Position numbers and translations under genes: made by a program. From Tissierella_B sp964485455 (GTDB lineage: Bacteria > Bacillota > Clostridia > Tissierellales > Tissierellaceae), in contig CAZAJU010000100.1 in NCBI GenBank assembly GCA_964485455.1, positions 1 through 6,978 on the forward strand: a DNA stretch of 6,978 bases, read 5' to 3'. This document shows positions 1 to 6,476 of the stretch, piece by piece; the first letter of the stretch is position 1; each line of letters starts with the position of its first letter. The notes beneath the pieces are model-generated. The model saw only the letters and a list, made by a program, of their open reading frames with translations. It had not been told where the DNA came from and did not search any database.

Positions 1-7
1 CTTTTTT

Positions 8-36
8 AGTATAGCAGATTCTTTTTTCTTTGTCAA
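8..36 (-). promoter_or_regulatory. Strong leftward sigma-A promoter (P2 of a tandem pair)
   Basis: Read on the minus strand there is a perfect -35 TTGACA (36-31), a 17-bp spacer and a -10 TATACT (13-8). TGC directly before the -10 makes it an extended -10. Positions 37-60, upstream on this strand, are rich in A-runs like an UP element. Transcription would start at about position 1 and leave the window to the left. The strength and the tandem arrangement with the promoter at 104-132 resemble rRNA or tRNA operon promoters of Firmicutes. The gene it drives is not in the window, so that identity is inferred. Confidence 0.8.
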
Positions 37-103
37 CTTGTTTTTTTAAGTTTTTATCTTTTAATCTCAAACCTTAAATCACTTATTGCAGTCGACTTAG
101 ACA

Positions 104-132
104 ATATTACCACCTTTTTCTGACTTTGTCAA
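104..132 (-). promoter_or_regulatory. Leftward sigma-A promoter (P1 of a tandem pair)
   Basis: On the minus strand: -35 TTGACA (132-127), 17-bp spacer, -10 TAATAT (109-104), preceded by TGG, which gives an extended -10. It lies 96 bp upstream of the second promoter and points the same way. The -35 sits within an odd-centred palindrome, TTGTCA-A-TGACAA (126-138), that could bind a regulator or be coincidental. No open frame lies between the two promoters, as expected for a leader of a stable-RNA operon. Confidence 0.7.
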
Positions 133-261
133 TGACAATTTAACACTTTTTTCGATTTATTATTACTAGAAGAAAAAGGTGTTCCTCAGCTAATTATAAT
201 GATATGATTAAATCAATGCAAAATATATTACATATATTAGTGATAAATTTCTACATTTTAA

Positions 262-304
262 GTGCTTTATTTTTATTTATTTGTTATAATTTAAACGATA
301 TAAT
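262..304 (+). promoter_or_regulatory. Candidate promoter region of the LysR-type gene
   Basis: A perfect TATAAT at 285-290 is preceded by TGT, giving an extended -10 that could work with the poor -35 near 262-267. A second TATAAT at 299-304 has a TTTATT about 17 bp upstream (276-281). The region is so AT-rich that only one of these may be real. Transcription would start at about 297 or 311, giving an RNA leader of roughly 70-80 nt before the start codon at 380. Confidence 0.5.
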
Positions 305-321
305 AATATATAGTACATATT

Positions 322-349
322 AGTAAATGAAGCTATTGTTTCATTCACT
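322..349 (+). promoter_or_regulatory. Dyad in the leader of the LysR-type gene, possible operator
   Basis: The arms agtaaatgaa (322-331) and ttcattcact (340-349) are inverted repeats with one mismatch and an 8-nt centre. The dyad sits downstream of the candidate -10 elements and 20 bp before the Shine-Dalgarno sequence. LysR-type regulators commonly repress their own gene through dyads near the promoter, so an autoregulatory site is plausible. A simple leader-RNA hairpin is the alternative. Confidence 0.35.
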
Positions 350-379
350 TAAAAAATAATAAGGAAATGGAGGCTACCT

Positions 380-1285
380 ATGGATTTTAGACAATTAGAA
401 ACCTTTGTAAATGTGGCTAAATTAAAGAGCTTTTCAAAGGCAGCTGAGAAACTGTACATAACACAACCAACTGTTACTAACCATATACAAAACCTAGAGA
501 AAGAACTCGGAACTTTACTTATTAATCGTATGGGTAAAAAGATAAGCCTTACTAAGGCTGGTACTCTATTATATAAACACGCTTTAAGCATCCTAAACTC
601 CTTTGAAATGACTAAGTTTGAATTAGATGTGTTTAAAGGACATATACAAGGTCATCTAGAGATAGCTTCCAGCTCAGTACCTAGAAAGCAACTATTGCCA
701 AAGATCATGAGTTCATTTTTAAATAAATATCCAGATGTAACATTTACTGTATTGGAACATGATTCAAGACAAGTTATTAATTCTATATTAGAAGGCGACT
801 ACGATTTTGGTATTGTTGGAGCAAACTTTGGAAACAATAACCTGGATTACTTAAAGATTATGAATGATAGGCTTGTTCTCATTGCCCCTATTGATTTTAG
901 GGAAGACCTTAATAACTTTGATACAATAACTATGGAAGAGATATTAGATTGTAACTTTATCCTTAGAGAAGAAGGCTCTGGTACTCGAGAGGTTTTACAA
1001 TCATGGTTTAATGAAAGAGGTATAAACACTGATGATATAAGAGTTATTGCTTATATAGAGGATTCCGACTGTATTAAGGAATTAGTTGCATTAGGCTCAG
1101 GAGTAAGCATAGTGTCAGAAAGGGTTATTAAAAACGAAATTCAACTTAACAAAGTAAAAGCCTTGTATATTAAGGATTTAAATATTGAGAGGGATTTTTA
1201 TTTTGTTTACCATAAAAATAGACAACTTACCCCTTTAGGTGAAACGTTTAAAGAACATGTACTAGAAAATAGTATAACACAGTAA
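380..1285 (+). CDS. LysR-family transcriptional regulator (CysL-like)
   Basis: This 301-aa protein has the usual LysR length. Residues 1-60 form the winged helix-turn-helix; MDFRQLETFVNVAK, SFSKAAEKLYITQPTVT and LEKELGTLLINR are the family signature. A linker helix and a two-lobed effector-binding domain follow (about 90-295); ILREEGSGTREVL near residues 195-207 is typical of the CysL/CysB-like branch. That branch controls sulfur or amino-acid metabolism, and in Clostridia a related group sits near selenium-metabolism genes, but no such gene is visible here, so the effector is unknown. The start ATG at 380 has GGAGG at 369-373, 6 nt upstream. The gene stands alone, faces a leftward block, and ends at a hairpin terminator. 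Family assignment is certain; the CysL or selenium link is tentative. Confidence 0.93.
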   Translation: MDFRQLETFVNVAKLKSFSKAAEKLYITQPTVTNHIQNLEKELGTLLINRMGKKISLTKAGTLLYKHALSILNSFEMTKFELDVFKGHIQGHLEIASSSVPRKQLLPKIMSSFLNKYPDVTFTVLEHDSRQVINSILEGDYDFGIVGANFGNNNLDYLKIMNDRLVLIAPIDFREDLNNFDTITMEEILDCNFILREEGSGTREVLQSWFNERGINTDDIRVIAYIEDSDCIKELVALGSGVSIVSERVIKNEIQLNKVKALYIKDLNIERDFYFVYHKNRQLTPLGETFKEHVLENSITQ

Positions 1286-1289
1286 AAGC

Positions 1290-1328
1290 AAGAATAGCCT
1301 CCTGTTTATGATATAGGAGGCTATTCTT
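1290..1328. terminator. Bidirectional terminator between converging genes
   Basis: Perfect 14-bp inverted repeat: aagaatagcctcct (1290-1303) and aggaggctattctt (1315-1328), with an 11-nt loop. Read leftwards it is followed by gcttttac, a short U-run. Read rightwards it is followed by atttaatatt, a weaker one. It lies 5 bp after the LysR-type stop codon and its right arm overlaps the stop codon of the response-regulator gene (1327-1329), so one element probably ends both transcripts. Confidence 0.8.
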
Positions 1329-1974
1329 ATTTAATATTGTTGTATGCGAACAAAGCTGCTTGTACTCTGTCATTTACTTCGAGCTTTTTGAAAATTTGAG
1401 TTATATGATTCTTCACAGTTTTTTCACTTATAAATAGTTCTTCTCCAATTACCTTGTTATTTAATCCTCTAGATAATAGAATTAGAACCTCATACTCTCT
1501 TTTAGAGAGTATATTTATTTTTTCAAATGACTTGGGCTTTTCATTTATACTCTTCTGTTCTTTATTGTTAAGTAAATTGGATACTTTTAAATCTAAATAG
1601 CTGCGTCCTTTAGATACATCTAATATAGCTCTTATCAAACTTGAAGGTTCAGAATTCTTTGATAAATATCCCTTAGCACCCATTTTTGTAGCTGATATTA
1701 TACTTTCCTTGTTCGGTTGGCCAGTCAATATAATAACCTTACTAGAAATCCCCATTTCATTCATTTTTCTAAGAGTATCAAGACCATTTATATCAGGCAT
1801 ATTAATATCCATTAGCACAACATCCGGTTTAAGCAACAAGGTCTTTTCTATAGCTTCAATTCCTGTGGAGGCTTCACATATTACCTTTAATGATTTTTCC
1901 GATTCTATAATCATTTTTATTCCAGCACGTACAAGTAAATGATCATCAACTAATAGAATTTTAATTACAGGCAT
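1327..1974 (-). CDS. NarL/FixJ-type response regulator
   Basis: A 215-aa two-component response regulator of normal length. The receiver domain (about 4-120) has the acidic pair D10-D11, phospho-acceptor D56 in LMDINMPD, switch residues T84 and Y103, and K106, so all catalytic positions are intact. A charged linker (about 135-152) leads to a LuxR-type helix-turn-helix (about 155-212) with LSKREYEVL and ISEKTVKNHI, so the output is DNA binding. The start at 1974 is chosen because AGGGGTGA lies just upstream and MPVIKILLVDDH is the natural N-terminus; a longer frame to 2013 would overlap the exporter gene. The exporter stop is 10 bp upstream, which suggests one mRNA and coupled translation. No histidine kinase is in the window, so the signal and targets are unknown. 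Confidence 0.93.
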   Translation of the reverse strand: MPVIKILLVDDHLLVRAGIKMIIESEKSLKVICEASTGIEAIEKTLLLKPDVVLMDINMPDINGLDTLRKMNEMGISSKVIILTGQPNKESIISATKMGAKGYLSKNSEPSSLIRAILDVSKGRSYLDLKVSNLLNNKEQKSINEKPKSFEKINILSKREYEVLILLSRGLNNKVIGEELFISEKTVKNHITQIFKKLEVNDRVQAALFAYNNIK

Positions 1975-1984
1975 AATCTCACCC

Positions 1985-3097
1985 CTAAATAAGCTTTTCC
2001 TTGAAAATAGCACCTAGTTCATCGTCTATGAATTCTACATTTTTTATGTATTCTTCTGGACTTTCTGTCTTTTGTATTGTTTTTCCAAAAAGAACTATTT
2101 CTAATGCTTTTTTTATTTTTACTAAGACAAAATCATCATTATACTCCCATCCATACTTTCTAGCATCTAAAAGAATTAATAGAAGGGCCTCCATTACTTT
2201 ATCTTTATCATAATTCTTTTTTATGAGTTTATTCATATCAACAGTAAGAGTATCATAATATCTTGTATTTTCTCTAGCATCTCTCAAAATAAATTTGATA
2301 TAACCCAACAAACAGCCTACACCTGTACAAGTACCACATTTACCCTCGCCAAGACAAATACTATCCAATGTATCTTTAACTCTTTGAGTCTGAACATATA
2401 GTTTTTCGGCGGCTTCCTTAAAAGGAGAAAGCTCTTTAGATTCTCGACTTGATTTTATAAGCTGCTTCATAAATAATGCTTCTATTAAAAAAACAGCTAT
2501 GGCAAATAATGAAATATTTAAAGGAGTTAAATATAGTGAAGGTAGAGTAGTTAGTACCTTAGACACTCCAAAAATAACAAATAGTAGAGATGAAGCTATC
2601 TTAATAAATAATTCCGGTATCCTATCACCCACTTTGCTTCCGATAAATATTCCTAGACCGCTTGTAGATACCATTCCTAGAGTGGTTCCCATCAATATTA
2701 CAAGTGGGAACCTAGCTTCTGCAGATAATGTCATAGCAGTCAACTGAGTCTTGTCCCCCAATTCGCCTATAAAAAATGCTAAAGCAACTGTAGCTATTGG
2801 TCCAAAGTTTTTCTTGTCTTCAACCTCTTCATCATCACTAGCTTTAAGTGCATTTATACCAAAGAAAATAAATAGAAATCCAGCCATAATTTGAATTAAA
2901 TCCATTGGTATGATCCTTGATATTACATTTCCTAAGGTAATTGCAACTCCATGATTAACTAGTACTCCTAGAACAACTCCTAATAGTACATCCTTTATTT
3001 TATACTGAGTAGCAAAAGTCATAGCTATTAATTGACTCTTATCCCCTAATTCAGCTGCAAAGACTAATATAAAAGCCCTGATAAATTCTATTAACAT
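1985..3097 (-). CDS. GDT1/TMEM165-family cation exporter with C-terminal cysteine domain
   Basis: A 370-aa membrane protein. Residues 1-210 are the GDT1/TMEM165 (UPF0016) transporter: two homologous halves, each with the family's acidic motif, E16-LGDK-S21 and E112-LGDK-T117, within about six to seven hydrophobic helices and a charged loop at 87-97. Characterised members export Mn2+ or exchange Ca2+/Mn2+ for protons. Bacterial members are usually near 190-230 aa; here about 155 hydrophilic residues follow, containing C248-x5-C254-x2-C257-x4-C262, which could bind a metal or an Fe-S cluster. I do not recognise that domain. The start at 3097 (ATG) has AAAGGA about 8 nt upstream; a TTG at 3121 in the same frame lacks this support. 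The gene lies between a LacI-type repressor and a response regulator in the same direction. The transporter call is firm; the substrate is inferred. Confidence 0.9.
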   Translation of the reverse strand: MLIEFIRAFILVFAAELGDKSQLIAMTFATQYKIKDVLLGVVLGVLVNHGVAITLGNVISRIIPMDLIQIMAGFLFIFFGINALKASDDEEVEDKKNFGPIATVALAFFIGELGDKTQLTAMTLSAEARFPLVILMGTTLGMVSTSGLGIFIGSKVGDRIPELFIKIASSLLFVIFGVSKVLTTLPSLYLTPLNISLFAIAVFLIEALFMKQLIKSSRESKELSPFKEAAEKLYVQTQRVKDTLDSICLGEGKCGTCTGVGCLLGYIKFILRDARENTRYYDTLTVDMNKLIKKNYDKDKVMEALLLILLDARKYGWEYNDDFVLVKIKKALEIVLFGKTIQKTESPEEYIKNVEFIDDELGAIFKEKLI

Positions 3098-3117
3098 AAT
3101 TAATCCTTTCGTTTCGG

Positions 3118-3155
3118 ACAAAGAACTTTTAGCCTAATGACTAAAAGTTCTTTGT
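3118..3155 (-). terminator. Intercistronic hairpin between the LacI-type gene and the exporter
   Basis: Perfect 15-bp inverted repeat, 3118-3132 with 3141-3155, and an 8-nt loop. It begins 2 bp after the LacI-type stop codon and ends just before the exporter's Shine-Dalgarno sequence. In the leftward transcript it is followed by ccgaaacgaaagg, which has no U-tract, so efficient intrinsic termination is doubtful. It may be a partial terminator, an mRNA-stability or processing element, or a translation modulator of the exporter. On the plus strand it is followed by a T-run, but no rightward gene needs a terminator here. Confidence 0.45.
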
Positions 3156-3156
3156 G

Positions 3157-4170
3157 TTAGATTTTTATTTGTACTGCACTTTCTCTTTTTATTAATTGTA
3201 CGGGTAATTTGATGGCTTGTTCATCAATTGCTTCCCCTTGAATCTCCTTTAATATCCTTCTGATTGCTACTGCACCTAAATCATAATATGGTTCTTTAAT
3301 AGTAGTTAGCTTAGGTCTATATATGGAAGATAGACTGATATCCCCATACCCAACAACCGAAATCTCCTCAGGAACTTTAATATTATTATCATACATATAA
3401 TTTATTAAACCTATCGCTAATTCATCCTGACAACAATATACAGCTGTTATATTTTTATTTTTAATCACTTCAATAATTTCATTTCCTGCCTTATATGCAT
3501 CTTCAATTTTATAACCATCAACATTAAATATTATAGGAGTAGCTCCCGTATCTTCTATAGTTTCCTTAAAACCCTTTACCTTATATTTCTCGATTGTTTT
3601 TTCAATATTTTCATTGTTTGATACATATAGGATATTTTTATGACCTAACTCTAAAAGATGGTTTACCATTATTGAACTCGCTAACTCATTGTCAATTCTT
3701 ACTGTTGATGTTTGGATTATATCGTAGAACCTATTTAGATATACAAATGGTATATTAAAATTATTTGCGTTTTCAGATACTTTCTTGGATTCAATTTCAG
3801 ATACGATTATCATACCTTCAACTTGTTTCTGCATAAGTAACTGCATAAATCTAAGTTCTGACTCCTCACTGCCATAACTAGAACACAACAATATGTCATA
3901 TTTATACATTCGTCCAATTTCTTCAATACCTCTAACTATCTGTGCAACATAAGAATTTCCAATATCATCTACAATAACGCCTATTAAATTAGACTTTTTA
4001 GTAACTAAACTTCTAGCAATTTCATTAGGTTTGTAACCTAAATCTTCAATAGCCTTTAATACTCTACGTCTAGCCTCTGGGCTAACTGGCTTTGATTCAT
4101 TTATAACCCTAGACACAGTTGAGATTGACACTTCCGCTAGTTTCGCTACATCTTTTATGGTTGCTGCCAT
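3157..4170 (-). CDS. LacI-family transcriptional repressor
   Basis: A 337-aa protein of standard LacI/GalR length. Residues 1-24 hold the helix-turn-helix (ATIKDVAKLAEVSISTVSRV), and 46-60 form the linker and hinge helix with A52-R-S-L55, which inserts into the operator minor groove. From about 60 comes a periplasmic-binding-protein-like effector domain (IGVIVDDIGNSYVAQIV, GYGDISLSSIYRPKLTTI). The usual [FY]D[DN] at the ligand site appears as Y-G-D, which may alter effector preference. The start at 4170 has GAGGAG upstream; the ATG at 4185 overlaps that ribosome site and is less likely. No sugar-transport or catabolic gene is visible, partly because the N gap begins 55 bp upstream, so the effector is unknown. 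CcpA identity is not supported by anything specific. The gene may be transcribed together with the exporter downstream. Confidence 0.92.
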   Translation of the reverse strand: MAATIKDVAKLAEVSISTVSRVINESKPVSPEARRRVLKAIEDLGYKPNEIARSLVTKKSNLIGVIVDDIGNSYVAQIVRGIEEIGRMYKYDILLCSSYGSEESELRFMQLLMQKQVEGMIIVSEIESKKVSENANNFNIPFVYLNRFYDIIQTSTVRIDNELASSIMVNHLLELGHKNILYVSNNENIEKTIEKYKVKGFKETIEDTGATPIIFNVDGYKIEDAYKAGNEIIEVIKNKNITAVYCCQDELAIGLINYMYDNNIKVPEEISVVGYGDISLSSIYRPKLTTIKEPYYDLGAVAIRRILKEIQGEAIDEQAIKLPVQLIKRESAVQIKI

Positions 4171-4225
4171 GCAATCACTCCTCATTTATTATTCCTACAG
4201 CATATTAGATAAAACACTGCAATTT

Positions 4226-4325
4226 NNNNNNNNNNNNNNNNNNNNNNNNNNNNNNNNNNNNNNNNNNNNNNNNNNNNNNNNNNNNNNNNNNNNNNNNNNN
4301 NNNNNNNNNNNNNNNNNNNNNNNNN
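4226..4325. other. Assembly gap of 100 Ns
   Basis: Exactly 100 N characters, the conventional placeholder for a scaffold gap of unknown length. The true distance between the LacI-type gene and the lipid-kinase gene is therefore unknown, and whole genes or the LacI-type promoter could be missing. The flanks, 4171-4225 and 4326-4478, contain no open frame that I can support. Confidence 0.97.
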
Positions 4326-4361
4326 TCCCTATATGATTTATTTTCCTTCATAAGTTCCTAA

Positions 4362-4456
4362 ATGTCAACTAAAGCCGACAAATTATTATTATCTTTTTAA
4401 GCATCGATGAAACTTTTTGAAGGAATCTAAAACATTTTTTCATGGCAACTAAAACC
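4362..4456. repeat. Imperfect 15-bp direct repeat downstream of the lipid kinase
   Basis: atgtcaactaaagcc (4362-4376) and atggcaactaaaacc (4442-4456) match at 13 of 15 bases and lie 80 bp apart. They are in the non-coding stretch between the N gap and the end of the lipid-kinase gene. No hairpin terminator with a U-tract is evident there for that gene. The repeat may be chance in AT-rich DNA or the visible edge of something inside the gap. Confidence 0.3.
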
Positions 4457-4478
4457 TTATGATATTCTAAAGTTATTA

Positions 4479-5381
4479 CTATTTGAATGTATTTTCAGGT
4501 ATAAATAGTTCCAACCCTTTTGGTATCACTTCAAACTTAGCAGGAAGGACTCCCCCATACTCTCCATCTATATCGATTGCAACGTTGTTTTTAGATTCTA
4601 TATATATTGACTTTGTCTTGAAATATATAACATTAGGATGATTTACATGATCTCCGCTTATTACATTCAAAAATATATTAGCTAGATCAGTCACTGCTGA
4701 TTTCTTTATGACTACCACATCTAGAAGCCCATCCATAATATCAGCCTCAGGCGCTAAGTTCTTAAATCCGCCTATAGAGGAACTATTCGAAACAAGAAAT
4801 AAAAGAATATCATCCTCGCCACTATATTCCTCGCTAGTTATTTTAACATTTATAGAGTCAAGATTTTGCATTGTAAGTTCTTTAATTCCCTCAAAATAAT
4901 ATGCCGTTCTTCCTAAAAGAGCCTTCATCTCAGTTGACACTTGATAAGCAACGTTTGTTAAAAGCCCTCCGGCAGCTACATTGGCAAAGTAATTATCGTT
5001 AACCTTCCCAATATCTACTTGGATTAATTGTCTTTTGTTAATCATTTCAAAAAACTCGTTTACGTTCTTAGGTATATTTAAATAATTCGCGAAATCATTA
5101 ACCGTACCGCTAGCCATTATAGCCATAGGTAGTTTTCTTTCACTTATCATTATGCCCTTTACAACTTCATTGACCGTTCCGTCACCACCACAAACTACAA
5201 TAAAATCGAAATCCTCATTACAAGTTTTCTTTGCCTCCATCATGGCATCAAGCTTTTTGCCAGTAAAATACTTCCCAACTATATAACCATTATCCAATAA
5301 CAGTTTACATAGTTGATCAATTTTTCTCTCCATAATCTGCCTGCCTGATGATGGATTTATTATAAATTTAACTCTTTTCAT
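4479..5381 (-). CDS. Diacylglycerol kinase family lipid kinase (YegS/DgkB-like)
   Basis: A 300-aa protein with the size and motif order of the DagK/YegS lipid-kinase family, which uses ATP to phosphorylate diacylglycerol or related lipids at the inner face of the membrane. The nucleotide-binding N-lobe begins with INPSSGR (8-14), followed by the glycine-rich VVCGGDGTVNEVV (62-74) and the SGTVNDFANYLNIP stretch (91-104). The C-lobe carries VAAGG near 135-139 and the catalytic-type D-G-E at 272-274. All key motifs are present, so it looks active. The start at 5381 has AAGGGG 8 nt upstream and MKRVKFIINP is the usual N-terminus. It is transcribed alone from the promoter at 5424-5451. Lipid specificity cannot be read from sequence; a BmrU- or YtlR-like role in lipid recycling is equally possible. 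Confidence 0.92.
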   Translation of the reverse strand: MKRVKFIINPSSGRQIMERKIDQLCKLLLDNGYIVGKYFTGKKLDAMMEAKKTCNEDFDFIVVCGGDGTVNEVVKGIMISERKLPMAIMASGTVNDFANYLNIPKNVNEFFEMINKRQLIQVDIGKVNDNYFANVAAGGLLTNVAYQVSTEMKALLGRTAYYFEGIKELTMQNLDSINVKITSEEYSGEDDILLFLVSNSSSIGGFKNLAPEADIMDGLLDVVVIKKSAVTDLANIFLNVISGDHVNHPNVIYFKTKSIYIESKNNVAIDIDGEYGGVLPAKFEVIPKGLELFIPENTFK

Positions 5382-5423
5382 GTCATTACCCCTTAATATA
5401 CATTAGACCTAAGTACATATATT

Positions 5424-5451
5424 AGTATACCAATATTTGATTTTAAGTAAA
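5424..5451 (-). promoter_or_regulatory. Extended -10 promoter of the lipid-kinase gene
   Basis: On the minus strand: -35 TTTACT (5451-5446), 16-bp spacer, -10 TATACT (5429-5424), preceded by TGG (5432-5430), an extended -10. The predicted start near 5417 gives a leader of about 35 nt, ending in the Shine-Dalgarno AAGGGG before the ATG at 5381. It lies between the terminator of the upstream operon and this gene, so the kinase is probably an independent unit. Confidence 0.65.
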
Positions 5452-5490
5452 GGATGAAATTGAATAACCATAGTCTCTGATATTTAAATT

Positions 5491-5517
5491 TAAAAGAACC
5501 CTTGATGGGTTCCTTTA
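5491..5517 (-). terminator. Intrinsic terminator of the ytx-like operon
   Basis: In the leftward transcript, GAACCC (5512-5507) pairs with GGGTTC (5501-5496) across a 5-nt loop. Past one A-C mismatch the stem extends by A-U pairs, and it is followed by tttttaaattt-like U-rich sequence. It overlaps the TAA stop codon of the DUF948-like gene (5517-5515) and separates that operon from the lipid-kinase promoter. Confidence 0.75.
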
Positions 5518-5985
5518 TTTTTGTATAGCTTTTTTAATAAACTCAAATACCTCTTTTATTATTTCCATATAATCATTTATATTCTTTACATTGAATCTAA
5601 ATGAATCTGCAGTTTGGGATATGCTATCAGAAACTATGAATACAGTGTCTCCTACTTTTTGAGTTGTATCATCAATTATCCCGACAATTTCTTCTGCCTT
5701 ACTGGATATGGAATTAACATTATGGAGTAGTTCACTTAATTCAGGTTCAATATTCTCAATGGCAATCTTTGTCTCTTTAGTAATAGCATTGACATTTTGA
5801 GATATTCCAGGTAGCTGTTTTATTGTAATATCAATTTCATTTTTATTGGATTCAATTGTTTCACGAGCAGTTTTTAATATCTTATTTAAGTTATTAAGTA
5901 TTAATATTAAGTAGATTAATGCTCCTATTCCCAACAAGAAAAGTATAAGTTTAAACAAATCCTGTACAGTAAGGGTAGCGCCCAT
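5515..5985 (-). CDS. DUF948/YtxG-like membrane-anchored helical protein
   Basis: A 156-aa protein with a short N-terminus, one transmembrane helix at about 10-30, then a long heptad-like helical region (about 31-156) rich in I, N, E, T and S. This layout resembles the coiled-coil part of chemotaxis receptors and the DUF948 / general-stress protein YtxG family. In Bacillus subtilis ytxG lies beside ytxH in a stress-induced operon, and a YtxH-type gene lies 24 bp upstream here, which supports the call. The molecular function of the family is unknown; an envelope-associated structural or stress role is usually assumed. The start at 5985 has a full AAAGGAGG at the right distance. It is the last gene of the operon and ends at a terminator. 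Assignment rests on architecture and neighbourhood rather than a catalytic motif. Confidence 0.8.
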   Translation of the reverse strand: MGATLTVQDLFKLILFLLGIGALIYLILILNNLNKILKTARETIESNKNEIDITIKQLPGISQNVNAITKETKIAIENIEPELSELLHNVNSISSKAEEIVGIIDDTTQKVGDTVFIVSDSISQTADSFRFNVKNINDYMEIIKEVFEFIKKAIQK

Positions 5986-6009
5986 GACTATTCCTCCTTT
6001 AAGATTTGT

Positions 6010-6417
6010 TTATTTTTCCAATTCATCTTTTATTTCTTTTGCTGTTTCTTCAAGAACTTCTCCAACAGTAGCTAAACCTTCTTCAACTTCATCAGTAACC
6101 TCTTCAATCTTACCTTTTCTCTTAGACTTCATCTCTTCAAGATTATGCTTAACTTCACTTTTTACTTTTTCAGTTAATTCTTTGGAAGCTTCAATTCCTT
6201 CTGCTGCACTTTGTTTAACATTTTCAACAACTTCCTTTGATTTATTAGCTATCTCTCCGCGTGTTTCTTTACCAGACTTTGGAGCAAATAGTAAACCTGC
6301 TGCTGCCCCTAGGGCTGTTCCAATTGCAGTACCTACTGCAACATTCTTAGCTGTTTCCATCTTCTTTTGCTTTTCCATTTGTTTTCTTTTCTCTTCAATA
6401 ATTTTATTTAATTTCAT
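6010..6417 (-). CDS. YtxH domain-containing protein
   Basis: A 135-aa protein. A highly charged N-terminal helix (1-24) is followed by a small-residue hydrophobic segment, VAVGTAIGTALGAAAGLLFA (26-45), then PKSGKETR (46-53), the hallmark of the YtxH/GvpP-like family. The rest is a long Lys/Glu-rich helix of imperfect repeats, probably a coiled coil on the cytoplasmic side. The glycine-alanine segment is probably a membrane or hairpin segment. Family members in Bacillus are general-stress proteins with no known enzymatic activity. The start at 6417 has AAAGGGGAG just upstream; internal methionines at 14 and 20 lack this. The 59-bp gap to the 66-aa gene upstream and 24 bp to the DUF948-like gene downstream suggest one operon. 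Confidence 0.9.
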   Translation of the reverse strand: MKLNKIIEEKRKQMEKQKKMETAKNVAVGTAIGTALGAAAGLLFAPKSGKETRGEIANKSKEVVENVKQSAAEGIEASKELTEKVKSEVKHNLEEMKSKRKGKIEEVTDEVEEGLATVGEVLEETAKEIKDELEK

Positions 6418-6476
6418 GGATGACTCCCCTTTCTATCCTATATATATATTTTATTACCCCAAAATCTTTTAAATAA

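Noticed and set aside
349..591. 80-codon leftward open frame over the start of the LysR-type gene
   Set aside because: It is antisense to the conserved helix-turn-helix, has no supported ribosome site, and shows composition of a shadow frame.
847..1029. 60-codon leftward open frame inside the LysR-type gene
   Set aside because: Antisense to the conserved effector domain, with no upstream signals or recognisable product.
1709..1942. 77-codon rightward frame antisense to the receiver domain
   Set aside because: The opposite strand encodes intact response-regulator motifs; this frame is a shadow.
2001..2747. Two rightward open frames (2001-2213 and 2499-2747) antisense to the exporter
   Set aside because: Both lie opposite conserved GDT1-family coding sequence and have no ribosome sites.
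3098..3156. Possible yybP-ykoY Mn2+ riboswitch before the exporter
   Set aside because: The 59-bp gap is mostly a simple 15-bp hairpin; too short and without the conserved riboswitch core.
3157..4170. Calling the LacI-type protein CcpA
   Set aside because: General family motifs only; nothing specific for HPr-Ser46-P binding can be confirmed by eye and the context is uninformative.
4362..4456. Possible CRISPR remnant
   Set aside because: Only two imperfect 15-bp copies 80 bp apart, without the repeat length, regular spacing or cas genes.
4708..4899. 63-codon rightward frame antisense to the lipid kinase
   Set aside because: Shadow of a well-conserved family on the other strand.
5984..6472. 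162-codon rightward frame over the YtxH-like gene
   Set aside because: Ser/Phe/Leu-rich translation is the expected antisense of the Lys/Glu-rich YtxH helix; the leftward frame has the family motif and a good ribosome site.
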